From NCBI RefSeq assembly GCF_900089455.2, contig NZ_LT907988.1:2418001-2482000 (forward strand): a DNA stretch of 64,000 bases, read 5' to 3'. The notes below the pieces were generated by a model, which was not told the origin of the DNA, searched no databases, and worked only from the letters and a program-made list of their open reading frames with translations. Shown one piece after another: positions 32,822 to 43,067 of the stretch; the stretch's first letter is position 1; each line of letters opens with the position of its first letter. Made by a program: the position numbers and the translations under genes. The DNA comes from Orrella dioscoreae. GTDB taxonomy: Bacteria > Pseudomonadota > Gammaproteobacteria > Burkholderiales > Burkholderiaceae_B.

Positions 32822-34534
32822 ATGCAGAAAAAAATTGGCGTAAATATGGCTCTGTCCGCCGTCCTGGCGGGTTTCGTCTTGCTGTTCGCCGCCGCGGGTG
32901 CCGTCGGCATCGCAATGCTCAACAGCAACCAGGTGGCCATCGAGGCCCTGGGCAAGGGCAACATCGAACGTTCCAGCGACCTGGCCAATGGCGCAGGCAG
33001 CGTCTTCCAATCGCGCAGCGCGCTGACCGATGCCAAGACCTTCATGGAAGGCGGCATGATCGAAGAGCGCGATGCCGCGCTGGGCGGGGCGCGCAAGCTG
33101 CTGGCGCGCGCGCACGAAAGCTTCGAGGCGCTGCGCGCCAACCCCGATACCGCCGCGGCGTCCAAGCCGCTCTACGACGACGTGCTCACGCGCTACGATG
33201 CGCTCGTCTCGCAAGGACTGCAGCCGCTGCTCAAGGGCATCGAAGGCTGGAACGGCCCCGAGATCAATCGCCTGAACGACAAGGTGCTGCCGGGCCTGAA
33301 CGGCGACTTCGTCGCCGCCGTCGAGGCTTTCCAGCTGCAGTCGCGCCGCGATGGCGAAGCCGCCATCCAGAATGCCGCCAGCGCGCAGGCGTTCGCCGTC
33401 AAGGCCGTGGTCGGCACGCTCATCTTCGTGCTGGTGCTGGCCGTGTTCCTGCGCATGGGCTTTCGCCGCGTCATGCTCAGGCCGCTGGACGAGGCGGGCA
33501 GCCACTTCGACCGCATCGCCGATGGCGACCTGACCGTGTCCATTTCCGACCGCGGCCGCAATGAAATCGGCGTGCTGTTCTCGGCCATGCGCCGCATGCA
33601 GGCGGGCCTGAGCAGTGCCGTGACCTCGGTGCGCAGCGGCGTGGACAGCATCCATGACGCGTCGGGCGAAATCGCCGACGGCGCCGCGCACATGTCCGAC
33701 CGCGTGGCCAGCCAGGCAGCTTCCGTCCAGCAGACATCCGTGAACCTGGCCCAGTTGACCGAGTCGGTGCAGGAAACCGCCGGCAACGCCAGCCTGGCCA
33801 ATACGCAGACCTCGCAGGCCACGGAACTGGCCAAGCAGAGCAGCACGGCGGTGGACCGCGTCAGCGCCACCATGCGTGACATCGACATCAGCTCGCAGCG
33901 CATCGCCGAGATCGTCGGTGTGGTCGACAGCATTGCCTTCCAGACCAACATCCTGGCGCTGAACGCCGCGGTGGAAGCCGCGCGTGCCGGCGAGCAGGGC
34001 AAGGGCTTTGCCGTGGTGGCTGGCGAGGTGCGCAGCCTGGCGCAGCGCAGCAGCCAGGCCGCAAGGGAAATCAAGGTGCTGATCGAAACCTCGGCTGAGC
34101 GCGTGAACGCGGGGGTGCGCGAAGTGGGCATGGCCGATGCCACCTTGCGCGAAATGCGCTCGGCGATCGAGCAGGCTGCCGACCGCGTGACCGCCATTTC
34201 CAGCGCTGCCGATGCCCAGGCGCATGGCCTGCGTGAAATCAACCAGGCCATTGGCGAAATCGAGCAGTCCACCCAGGAAAACGCCGCCATGATCGAGCAG
34301 ACGGCCGCAGCCGCCTCGGCCCTGGCCGGCCAGGCCACCGAACTGTGTGAAGCCGTGGCGGTCTTCCGTGTGCGCGGCCAGGAGCGCGAGCCGGTGGTGC
34401 AGGAACCCACGCATTTCCAGGACGGCGGCGATGTCTATGAAGCGCCGCCGCTGGCCTTGGGCCACCCGCGTCGTCCCATGCTGGACATGGTGATGGGCCG
34501 CCGGGAAGACGCATTCCGTGCTGATCCCGTCTGA
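32822..34534 (+). CDS. Methyl-accepting chemotaxis protein (four-helix sensor type)
   Basis: 570 residues. TM1 at about 8-32 ([21 protein letters not shown]) and TM2 at about 195-217 ([15 protein letters not shown]) bracket a helical periplasmic sensor of Tar/four-helix type without recognisable ligand residues. HAMP follows ([22 protein letters not shown]), then the MA signalling domain with the hairpin tip [40 protein letters not shown]. Gln/Glu pairs for methylation are present. The tail after about 535 is short and ends [13 protein letters not shown], lacking a CheR pentapeptide. The start lacks a clear ribosome site; an upstream ATG exists at 32705. It is an orphan receptor with no che genes nearby. 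Confidence 0.9.
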   Translation: MQKKIGVNMALSAVLAGFVLLFAAAGAVGIAMLNSNQVAIEALGKGNIERSSDLANGAGSVFQSRSALTDAKTFMEGGMIEERDAALGGARKLLARAHESFEALRANPDTAAASKPLYDDVLTRYDALVSQGLQPLLKGIEGWNGPEINRLNDKVLPGLNGDFVAAVEAFQLQSRRDGEAAIQNAASAQAFAVKAVVGTLIFVLVLAVFLRMGFRRVMLRPLDEAGSHFDRIADGDLTVSISDRGRNEIGVLFSAMRRMQAGLSSAVTSVRSGVDSIHDASGEIADGAAHMSDRVASQAASVQQTSVNLAQLTESVQETAGNASLANTQTSQATELAKQSSTAVDRVSATMRDIDISSQRIAEIVGVVDSIAFQTNILALNAAVEAARAGEQGKGFAVVAGEVRSLAQRSSQAAREIKVLIETSAERVNAGVREVGMADATLREMRSAIEQAADRVTAISSAADAQAHGLREINQAIGEIEQSTQENAAMIEQTAAAASALAGQATELCEAVAVFRVRGQEREPVVQEPTHFQDGGDVYEAPPLALGHPRRPMLDMVMGRREDAFRADPV

Positions 34535-34552
34535 GCAGACAGCCGCTTGAGA

Positions 34553-34584
34553 CAGGACGGGCGCCGCGAAAGGCGCCCGTCCTG
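34553..34584 (+). terminator. Strong hairpin after the chemoreceptor gene
   Basis: Perfect 13-bp stem CAGGACGGGCGCC / GGCGCCCGTCCTG with loop GCGAAA, 19 bp past the stop. No T tract follows on the plus strand (CTTGGGG), so it may act as an RNA 3' stabiliser or a weak terminator. Confidence 0.6.
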
Positions 34585-34621
34585 CTTGGGGGCGCAATGG
34601 CCTGCTTGCCGGGCCCGCCCC

Positions 34622-34653
34622 AAGAAAACAAGGCTCCCCGCGGGGTGCCTTGT
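34622..34653 (-). terminator. Rho-independent terminator of the EAL/GGDEF gene
   Basis: Read on the minus strand, ACAAGGC and GCCTTGT pair around an inner CCCCG/CGGGG stem with one mismatch, followed by TTTTC. It begins 27 bp after the stop at 34680. Confidence 0.8.
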
Positions 34654-34679
34654 CGTGTCCGGCTTGCTGGCAGCCGGGT

Positions 34680-36512
34680 TCAGCTGCCGACGATGTCGTT
34701 ATAGCGCTCGGTGACCAGCGACAGGCTGCCGTGCTTGACCTTGTGCTTGACCTGCGCGGCGGCCGAGGCGATGTCCTCGGGCCGGATGCGGCCGCACAGG
34801 GCGGGGTTCACCATCAGTGCGCCCACGCTGAGCGTGACGAAGGGGAAGAAGCGCGGCACGCCATAGCGATCCTCGGCTTCGATGCCGCCCCGGGCGCGGC
34901 CTTGCTCGTCGTACAGCGACATGGCGCGGGTATTGAACTCGTCGATGGCGCGGCGCACCCGTTCCAGCCAGTCGGGGCTGCGCAGCAGCACGACGAAGTC
35001 GTCGCCACCCACGTGGCCGACGAAGTCCCGCTGCGGATCGCAGTGGTGCTTCAGGATGTCGGCGCACAGCAGGATCATGTCGTCGCCGCGCCAGTAGCCA
35101 TAGACGTCGTTGAAGGGCTTGAAGTTGTTCAGGTCGCCATAGCAGGTGACGAAGTCGGCGCCTTGCTCCAGCAGCCCGCCGATGTGCTGGCTGATGGGGA
35201 TGTTGCCCGGCAGCGAGGTCAGCGGGTTGGCGTAGCGCGCGGCTTCGATGCGCATCTCGGTGACCGAGCGCACCAGGGCCTCGCCGGTGCCCAGGCCGTC
35301 ATAGCGGCCGTCGCGCGTGATGATGAAGCCGTCGATCAGGTAGCGCTGGTCGTCGGAGATCAGCACGCGGCTGAGCTGGTCGATGGAGGCGTGCAGGTCG
35401 ACCAGCACGGGGTCGGGGTTCATGAAGCGCGAGCACAGGTCGCGGCCGAAGAGTTCGCGGGTGTAGCGCTGCGCGTAGCGTTCCGAGAAGTCGCGGCGGT
35501 TGATGATGCCCACCGGACGGTCTTCGTCGTCGACGACGGCGACCGCGTGCAGTTCCTTGTGTTCCAGGAAGAGGCGATGGACTTCGTCGTTGGTGTGGCT
35601 GCCCACCAGCACCGAGGGGGCCTCGACGCGCAGGCTGGCGGCGGTGCCGCCCTGGCCGCGGCCGCTGTGCGTCTGCAGGGCGCGCGAGGCAAGGCAGGCC
35701 GATACCTTGGCGGGCAGGCTGGGCGTGACGGCGGCGGCGGGGCGGCCCAGGTACCAGCCCTGGGCATAGCGGATGCCGAGGTCGCGGGCGACCGCCAGGT
35801 CGTCCTCGGTCTCGATGCCCTCGGCCAGCAGCGGCGTGCCGAGCGATTGCGCGGCGGCCAGCACGGCGCGCACGAGCTTCTGCTTGCCTTCATCGCGGCT
35901 GATGCCGTTGAAGAAATAGCGGTCGATCTTGACGAGGTCGGGGCGGGTCTCGGCCCACAGTTGCAGGCTGGAGTGGCCGACGCCGTAGTCGTCCAGCGCG
36001 AGGCGCATGCCGTGCACGCGCATGGCCGCGAAGACCTCGGACAGCACCTGAATGCGGCAGGCAACCGGGTCGTGTTCAGTGAGTTCGATGATGACGCGCG
36101 AGGGCGCGAGGCCGCTGTCGCCCAGCAATGTCAGCGGGAACTGTTCGCCGTGCAGGTCCCAGTGCTGCATGAGCGCCGAGGCCGACATGTTCAGGAACAG
36201 GTAGCCCGGCGATTTCTGCTCACAGAAATGGCGTGCGCCGGTCTGGGCGCTGATGAGTTCCAGCTTGGCGTTGATGTTCAGCCGTCGAGCCTCGTGGAAG
36301 AGGGCGTCCGGGCTGTAGAGCAGGGTATGCTCCGGTCCGCGGATCAGGCTCTCGTGGCCATAGATGGCGCCTTGGACCAGGTCGATGACGGGCTGGAAGT
36401 GAGGCAGCAGCAGGCGCTGGCGGATCACGGTGTCCAGCGTCATGGTGGCGTAGCCGTCGGCCTCGGAGGGGGCGGCGGGCGACGCGGCGAGGGAAATTGC
36501 GGACGCGGACAT
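34680..36512 (-). CDS. EAL-CBS-GGDEF cyclic-di-GMP protein
   Basis: 610 residues in three parts. The EAL domain (about 25-270) has YGHESLIRG (Glu kept, ESL for EAL), ELTEHDP, DDYGVGHSSL, DLVKIDRYF and LLAEGIE, so phosphodiesterase residues look complete. A CBS pair (about 300-420) shows LHAVAVVDDEDRPVGIINRRDF and YLIDGFIITRDG. The GGDEF domain (about 430-600) reads HVGGDDFVVLL: Asp replaces the Glu of GGDEF, which may weaken or abolish cyclase activity. There is no membrane segment or sensor PAS, so CBS ligands such as adenine nucleotides may set activity. It is divergent from rdgB, with a 9-bp inverted repeat between them. Confidence 0.9.
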   Translation of the reverse strand: MSASAISLAASPAAPSEADGYATMTLDTVIRQRLLLPHFQPVIDLVQGAIYGHESLIRGPEHTLLYSPDALFHEARRLNINAKLELISAQTGARHFCEQKSPGYLFLNMSASALMQHWDLHGEQFPLTLLGDSGLAPSRVIIELTEHDPVACRIQVLSEVFAAMRVHGMRLALDDYGVGHSSLQLWAETRPDLVKIDRYFFNGISRDEGKQKLVRAVLAAAQSLGTPLLAEGIETEDDLAVARDLGIRYAQGWYLGRPAAAVTPSLPAKVSACLASRALQTHSGRGQGGTAASLRVEAPSVLVGSHTNDEVHRLFLEHKELHAVAVVDDEDRPVGIINRRDFSERYAQRYTRELFGRDLCSRFMNPDPVLVDLHASIDQLSRVLISDDQRYLIDGFIITRDGRYDGLGTGEALVRSVTEMRIEAARYANPLTSLPGNIPISQHIGGLLEQGADFVTCYGDLNNFKPFNDVYGYWRGDDMILLCADILKHHCDPQRDFVGHVGGDDFVVLLRSPDWLERVRRAIDEFNTRAMSLYDEQGRARGGIEAEDRYGVPRFFPFVTLSVGALMVNPALCGRIRPEDIASAAAQVKHKVKHGSLSLVTERYNDIVGS

Positions 36513-36551
36513 CTGAAAGGAAGACCCTTGCTGCGAGTGTGGCGGTTGCGG

Positions 36552-36577
36552 ACATTGTCATGGTGCTGTGACAATGT
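36552..36577. promoter_or_regulatory. Inverted repeat in the EAL gene / rdgB divergent promoter
   Basis: ACATTGTCA-N8-TGACAATGT, a perfect 9-bp repeat 40 bp upstream of the EAL/GGDEF start. The size and symmetry fit a dimeric repressor site; a hairpin in the leader is the alternative. Position favours control of the EAL gene. Confidence 0.5.
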
Positions 36578-36637
36578 TTCCATACTGTTTCAAAAACACG
36601 AAAAAAGTATCAACTTGGGCGGCGATACAATCCTGGC

Positions 36638-37261
36638 ATGACTGATATCTCGACTGATGGCGTTGGCCGCGTGGTGCTGGCCTCCAATAACCCGGGTAAA
36701 TTGAAGGAATTCGCCAGCCTGTTCGCGCCGCGGGGCGTGACGCTGGTGCCGCAAGGCGAGCTGGGCGTGCCCGAGGCGCCCGAACCCCACGTGACCTTTG
36801 TCGAGAATGCGCTGGCCAAGGCGCGCCACGCCAGCCAGTTGACCGGGCTGCCCGCGCTGGCCGACGATTCGGGCCTCTGCGTGGCCGCGCTCGGCGGCAA
36901 GCCGGGCGTGCTGTCGGCCCGTTATGCGCAGTCGGAAGGCGAGGGCGCGCGCGACGACGCCGCGAACAACGCCCTGCTGGTGCGCCGCCTGCAAGGCGTG
37001 GCCGACCGCCGCGCGTGGTATGTGGCGTTGCTGGTCATGGTGCGTTCGGCCGATGATCCCCAGCCGCTCATCGCCGAAGGCGTGTGGCAGGGCGAAATCG
37101 TCGATGCGCCGCGCGGCGCGCAGGGTTTCGGCTACGACCCGCATTTCTTCCTGCCCGCGCTGGGCCGCACGGCTGCCGAGCTCGAGCCCGCCGAGAAGAA
37201 CCGCCACAGCCATCGCGGCCTGGCGCTGGCCGAGTTGCTGGCGCGCTGGCCACGGCGCTGA
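36638..37261 (+). CDS. rdgB: XTP/dITP diphosphatase (RdgB/HAM1)
   Basis: 207-residue pyrophosphatase that removes non-canonical purine triphosphates (dITP, XTP) from the nucleotide pool. Signatures: VLASNNPGKLKEF (substrate loop), VTFVENALAKARHAS, ALADDSGLCVAALGG with metal ligands, GARDDAANN, and QGFGYDPHFFLP with RHSHRGLAL. TACAAT at 36626-36631 lies only 7 bp before the ATG, so the transcript may start at or next to the start codon. The hemW gene follows 23 bp after the stop. Confidence 0.96.
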   Translation: MTDISTDGVGRVVLASNNPGKLKEFASLFAPRGVTLVPQGELGVPEAPEPHVTFVENALAKARHASQLTGLPALADDSGLCVAALGGKPGVLSARYAQSEGEGARDDAANNALLVRRLQGVADRRAWYVALLVMVRSADDPQPLIAEGVWQGEIVDAPRGAQGFGYDPHFFLPALGRTAAELEPAEKNRHSHRGLALAELLARWPRR

Positions 37262-37284
37262 TTTTCCAGGCGAAGCAAGGCGCC

Positions 37285-38511
37285 ATGGCGCTCACCATTC
37301 CCATCGTCGCAGAAGGCCGCCAGGCCCCGTCCCGCCCCCCCGGCGCGCACGGGCCGGGCGCGTCGCGCCTGACCAGCCTGCCGCCCTTGTCGGTCTATGT
37401 GCACGTGCCCTGGTGCGTGCGCAAGTGCCCCTATTGCGATTTCAATTCCCACGCCATCGTGGGAGAGCTGCCCGAGCGCCGGTATCTGGACGCCTTGCGT
37501 CGCGACCTGGAGCAGGCCTTGCCGTCAGTCTGGGGCAGGCAGGTCATCTCGGTCTTCATTGGCGGGGGCACGCCCAGCCTGCTGTCCGCCGCGGGCGTGG
37601 ACGAGTTGCTGGCCATGCTGCGGGCCTGTCTGAACGTGCTGCCGGACGCCGAGATCACGCTCGAGGCGAACCCGGGGGCCACCGAGGCTGCGCGCCTGCG
37701 CGACTTTGCCGCCAGCGGCGTGAACCGCATCTCGCTGGGCATCCAGAGTTTCGATGACGCGCAATTGAAGGCCTTGGGGCGGGTGCATGACGCCGGGCAG
37801 GCGCGCGCCGCCATCGATGCGGCGCAGAAGGCGGTGGCGCGGGTGAATCTCGACGTGATGTTCGCGCTGCCGGGACAAAGCCTGGACGGCGCCTTGCTGG
37901 ACCTGCGCACGGCCTTGTCGCATGGCACCGAGCACCTGTCGCTGTATCACCTGACGATGGAGCCGAATACGGTCTTCGCCAAGTATCCGCCCGAGTTGCC
38001 GGATGACGACACCAGCGCCGCGATGCAGGATGCGCTGGAGGCCGCCACCGCCGAGGCAGGCCTGACGCGTTACGAGGTCTCCGCCTATGCGCGGCCGGGC
38101 GCGCGCAGCCGCCACAACCTGAACTACTGGGAATTCGGCGACTATCTGGGCCTGGGCCCGGGCGCGCACGGCAAGCTGTCCTTCCACGACCGCATCGTGC
38201 GCGAAGCCAGGCTGCGCAATCCGGACAGCTGGATGACGCAGGCGCTGGCCGGCGACGGCTCGCACCTGGCCCACGGCACGCAGGTGGAGCAGGAGGCCTT
38301 GCCCTTCGAATTCATGCTGAACGCCTTGCGCCTGCGCGAAGGGGTGGCCGCCACGTTGTTCACCGAGCGCACCGGCCTGCCGCTGGCCGCCATCCTGCAG
38401 CCCCTGCAGGCCGCCACCCGCCGCGGCCTGCTGGATCCCGACCCCACTCGCCTGCGGGCGACGCCGCTGGGTTGGCGCTTCCTCAACGACCTCCAGGAAA
38501 TATTCCTGTAG
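37285..38511 (+). CDS. hemW: Heme chaperone HemW (radical SAM)
   Basis: 408 residues of the HemW family (formerly called oxygen-independent coproporphyrinogen oxidase-like). The radical-SAM cluster motif is CVRKCPYCDFNSH. VFIGGGTPSLL, LEANPG, RISLGIQSFDD, LGRVHDAGQA, NLDVMFALPGQ and the C-terminal LRLREGV fit the family. The CxxxCxxC-F motif with Phe rather than a fourth Cys favours HemW over HemN. It delivers heme to respiratory enzymes. A 30-residue Pro-rich N-terminal extension precedes the domain. It is co-directional with rdgB 23 bp upstream. Confidence 0.93.
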   Translation: MALTIPIVAEGRQAPSRPPGAHGPGASRLTSLPPLSVYVHVPWCVRKCPYCDFNSHAIVGELPERRYLDALRRDLEQALPSVWGRQVISVFIGGGTPSLLSAAGVDELLAMLRACLNVLPDAEITLEANPGATEAARLRDFAASGVNRISLGIQSFDDAQLKALGRVHDAGQARAAIDAAQKAVARVNLDVMFALPGQSLDGALLDLRTALSHGTEHLSLYHLTMEPNTVFAKYPPELPDDDTSAAMQDALEAATAEAGLTRYEVSAYARPGARSRHNLNYWEFGDYLGLGPGAHGKLSFHDRIVREARLRNPDSWMTQALAGDGSHLAHGTQVEQEALPFEFMLNALRLREGVAATLFTERTGLPLAAILQPLQAATRRGLLDPDPTRLRATPLGWRFLNDLQEIFL

Positions 38512-38517
38512 TGGCAT

Positions 38518-38536
38518 AAGCCCCACGATGGGGCTT
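38518..38536 (+). terminator. Short hairpin after hemW
   Basis: AAGCCCC-ACGAT-GGGGCTT, 6 bp after the stop, with only CAT following. It probably ends or weakens hemW transcription before the glnA regulatory region. Confidence 0.45.
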
Positions 38537-38550
38537 CATGCACCAATATA

Positions 38551-38567
38551 AGCACTATAGTGGTGCA
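38551..38567 (+). promoter_or_regulatory. NtrC binding site upstream of glnA
   Basis: AGCACTATAGTGGTGCA differs by one base from a well-known NtrC site upstream of E. coli glnA (recalled as AGCACTATATTGGTGCA). A further TGCACCA half-site lies at 38539-38545. The spacing of about 65-85 bp to the sigma54 promoter suits an enhancer. Confidence 0.85.
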
Positions 38568-38617
38568 TATTGCCCGATTTCCTCGCACGGTTCCCCGTCA
38601 TGACGCGTGTTTCAAGT

Positions 38618-38632
38618 TGGCACGCAACTTGC
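38618..38632 (+). promoter_or_regulatory. Sigma54 (-24/-12) promoter of glnA
   Basis: TGGCACGCAACTTGC fits the RpoN consensus TGGCAC-N5-TTGC exactly. The expected transcript start is near 38644, about 50 bp before the glnA ATG. Confidence 0.9.
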
Positions 38633-38695
38633 TTGATGTAATCCCGCCGGTCGAGCGACGTTCTCGACTCTTTGTTGATACCCCCTGGAGATGAC

Positions 38696-40108
38696 ATGGC
38701 CACGCCCCAAGATGTTCTGAAGCTGATTAAAGAGCATGAAGTCAAGTTCGTCGACTTCCGCTTCACCGATACCGCCGGTAAGGAACAGCACGTTTCCGTG
38801 CCGCACCACGCTGTTGACGAAGACAAGCTGGAAGGCGGCCAAGCCTTCGACGGCTCGTCGATCGCCGGCTGGAAGGGCATCGAAGCTTCGGACATGCTGC
38901 TGGTGCCGGACACCTCCACCGCCCGCCTGGATCCGTTCCGCGAAGAAGTCACGCTGAACCTGACCTGCGACGTGGTCGAGCCGTCCGACATGAAGGGCTA
39001 TGACCGCGACCCGCGTTCGCTGGCTCGCCGCGCCGAAGCCTACCTGAAGTCCAGCGGCCTGGGCGACACCGCCTACTTCGGTCCGGAACCCGAGTTCTTC
39101 GTGTTCGACGGCGTGACCTGGAACGCCGACGCGTCGGGCTGCTTCGTCAAGATCAAGTCGGAAGAAGCCTCGTGGTCGAGCGCCCTCGAATTCGAAGGCG
39201 GCAACCTGGGCCACCGTCCGCGCGTCAAGGGCGGCTACTTCCCCGTGCCCCCGGTCGATTCCTTCCAGGACATGCGTTCGGAAATGTGCCTGCTGCTGGA
39301 CCAGCTGGGCGTGCCCGTCGAAGTGCATCACCATGAAGTGGCCGGCCCCGGCCAGCTGGAAATCGGCACCAAGTTCTCGACCCTGGTCCAGCGCGCCGAC
39401 TGGAACCAGGTCATGAAGTACGTGATCCACAACGTGGCCCATGCCTACGGCAAGACCGCCACGTTCATGCCCAAGCCCATCGTTGGCGACAACGGTTCCG
39501 GCATGCACGTCCACCAATCCATCTGGAAGGACGGCCAGAACCTGTTCGCTGGCAACGGCTACGCCGGCCTGTCGGAGTTCGCGCTGCACTACATCGGCGG
39601 CATCATCAAGCACGCCCGTGCCCTGAACGCCATCACGAACCCCGGCACCAACTCGTACAAGCGCCTGGTCCCGCACTACGAAGCCCCGGTCAAGCTGGCC
39701 TACTCGGCCCGCAACCGTTCGGCCTCGATCCGCATCCCCTACGTCGGCAACCCCAAGGCCCGCCGCATCGAGACGCGCTTCCCGGATCCCCTGGCCAACC
39801 CGTACCTGGCTTTCTCGGCCCTGATGATGGCCGGCCTGGACGGCGTCCAGAACAAGATCAACCCGGGCGATCCCGCCGACAAGAACCTGTACGACCTGCC
39901 GCCGGAAGAAGACGCGAAGATCCCGACCGTCTGCTCGTCGCTGGAGCAGGCCCTGGAAGCCCTGGACAACGACCGCGAGTTCCTGACCCGTGGCGGCGTG
40001 TTCAGCAACAGCATGCTCGACGCGTACATCGACCTGAAGATGCAGGAAGTGAACCGTCTGCGCATGACCACGCACCCGGTCGAGTTCGACCTGTACTACA
40101 GCCTGTAA
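38696..40108 (+). CDS. glnA: Glutamine synthetase type I
   Basis: 470 residues. It makes glutamine from glutamate, ammonia and ATP as a cytoplasmic dodecamer. Signatures: [71 protein letters not shown], and the adenylylation site Tyr in NLYDLPPEE. Start at 38696 with CTGGAG upstream. NtrC and RpoN sites lie in front, and ntrB-ntrC follow, so nitrogen limitation should raise expression. Codon use is more restricted than in neighbouring genes, as expected of a highly expressed protein. Confidence 0.98.
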   Translation: MATPQDVLKLIKEHEVKFVDFRFTDTAGKEQHVSVPHHAVDEDKLEGGQAFDGSSIAGWKGIEASDMLLVPDTSTARLDPFREEVTLNLTCDVVEPSDMKGYDRDPRSLARRAEAYLKSSGLGDTAYFGPEPEFFVFDGVTWNADASGCFVKIKSEEASWSSALEFEGGNLGHRPRVKGGYFPVPPVDSFQDMRSEMCLLLDQLGVPVEVHHHEVAGPGQLEIGTKFSTLVQRADWNQVMKYVIHNVAHAYGKTATFMPKPIVGDNGSGMHVHQSIWKDGQNLFAGNGYAGLSEFALHYIGGIIKHARALNAITNPGTNSYKRLVPHYEAPVKLAYSARNRSASIRIPYVGNPKARRIETRFPDPLANPYLAFSALMMAGLDGVQNKINPGDPADKNLYDLPPEEDAKIPTVCSSLEQALEALDNDREFLTRGGVFSNSMLDAYIDLKMQEVNRLRMTTHPVEFDLYYSL

Positions 40109-40175
40109 TCAGGTTGAGGTGGCGCGCCGCGGCGCGGGGCTCAGGCCCTTGCCGCGGCGTCGATACCCGCCGCGC

Positions 40176-40205
40176 GGTTCCGGTTCCGGTTCCGGTTCCG
40201 GTTTT
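40176..40205 (+). repeat. GGTTCC hexanucleotide tandem repeat
   Basis: Four perfect GGTTCC units (40176-40199) and a fifth starting GGTT, running into a T6 tract, in the 253-bp gap between glnA and ntrB. CGCGGCG/CGCCGCG arms at 40153-40174 could form a hairpin just before it. The unit is a multiple of 3, but the tract is not in a gene, so length change would alter promoter or leader spacing. Confidence 0.85.
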
Positions 40206-40361
40206 TTCACGCACCGCGCCGCGCGGCGCACGCAGTGCCCCGCAGTCGTTGTTGCCGCAATCGCCTTCAGTTCCCGCATTGCCTTGTCGTTGCAGGCAGT
40301 TTGCTGTCTCCCGCAGTGCCCGCCCGTCGTGCCGTCGGGTCCACGCCCTCCCAGACGATCC

Positions 40362-41410
40362 ATGAATGTAGATGCCTTCGATCTGCTCGCCACCGCCGTG
40401 CTGCTGCTGAGCAGCGAAGGCAGGGTCGAGTATGCGAACGCCGCCGCGGAAGACATCTTCGGCCGCTCTCGCAAACAGCTGACCGGCAGCCGCGCTGCCG
40501 GCCTGTTCGAGGAATCCGACGACATCCAGGACGCCATCGGGCAGGCGCAGGCGCGGCGTTTCGTCGATCGCCGCCAACTGGTCACGCTGTATCGCGGCCA
40601 CGATTTCTTCCAGGTCGCGGCCACCATCGTGGCGCTCACCGACCAGCGCTGGCCGGTGTTGATGGAAGTGCGCGAGATCGAGCAGCGCGTGCTGGCCGAC
40701 CGCAATCAACGCCTGGTCGACGAGATCGAAACGCAGCGCGAGCTGCTGCGCAATCTGGCCCACGAGGTGAAGAATCCCCTGGGCGGCTTGCGTGGCGCGG
40801 CGCAATTGCTGGAAGCCGAGCTGCCCGATCCGGCGCTCACCGAATACACGCAAGTCATCATTTCCGAGGCCGATCGCCTGCAGTCGCTGGTCGATCGCCT
40901 GGCCACGCCGCAACGTGCGCCCATCCACACGCGCGCGGTCAATATCCACGAGATCTGCGAACGCGTGTGCGCGCTGATCCGCGCCGAATACGGACGCGAC
41001 ATCTCGCTGCTGCGCGACTACGACGCGTCGGTGCCTGACATCCAGGCCGATGCCGAGCGGCTCATCCAGTCGCTGCTCAATGTCGTGCGCAATGCCGCAC
41101 AGGCGCTCACGCAGCCGCAGGTGACCGCGGGCGCGCAGATCACCTTGCGCACGCGCGTCGCGCGCCAGGTCATGCTGGCGCATCGCCAGCACCGCATGGC
41201 GCTCGTGGTCGCAGTCATCGACAACGGTCCGGGCGTGCCCGAACCCTTGCGCGAGCGCATCTTCCACCCCCTGGTGACGGGCAGGGCGGATGGTACCGGC
41301 CTGGGCCTGTCCCTGGCCCAGGACTTCGTGCAGCAGCACGGAGGCATCATCGAGTTTGAATCCCGTCCCGGGCACACCGAGTTTCGCCTGGTCTTGCCCA
41401 TGGAGCCTGC

Positions 41411-41414
<4 letters not shown>
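40362..41414 (+). CDS. ntrB: Nitrogen-regulation sensor kinase NtrB
   Basis: 350 residues. An N-terminal PAS domain (about 5-110, EGRVEYANAAAEDIFGRS) senses via PII, with no membrane segment, as usual for NtrB. The phosphoacceptor His lies in NLAHEVKNPLGGLRGAAQLLE. ATPase boxes are NVVRNAAQAL (N box), VIDNGPGVP (G1) and GTGLGLSLAQ (G2). It phosphorylates NtrC under nitrogen limitation and dephosphorylates it with PII. The ATG at 40362 is preferred although its ribosome site is weak. The stop overlaps the ntrC start (ATGA). Confidence 0.95.
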
Positions 41415-42895
<1,481 letters not shown>

Positions 42896-42899
42896 GACG

Positions 42900-42928
42900 A
42901 AGGCGGGGCAGGTTCCCGCCTTTGTTTT
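42900..42928 (+). terminator. Rho-independent terminator of ntrBC
   Basis: AAGGCGGG / CCCGCCTT stem with a 7-base loop, then TGTTTTATTT, 4 bp after the ntrC stop. Confidence 0.93.
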
Positions 42929-43067
42929 ATTTGCGCGGCGAGTGGTGTTGCGCGGCGCGCAACGCTGTGTCCGATATATCGCGCCTCCGACCAGCCCCAA
43001 ACCGGCAGGGCGGGATGCTACAAGGAGTCATGGCGCGCGCCGCGCCGTGATTTCCGACGAGGCCCGC

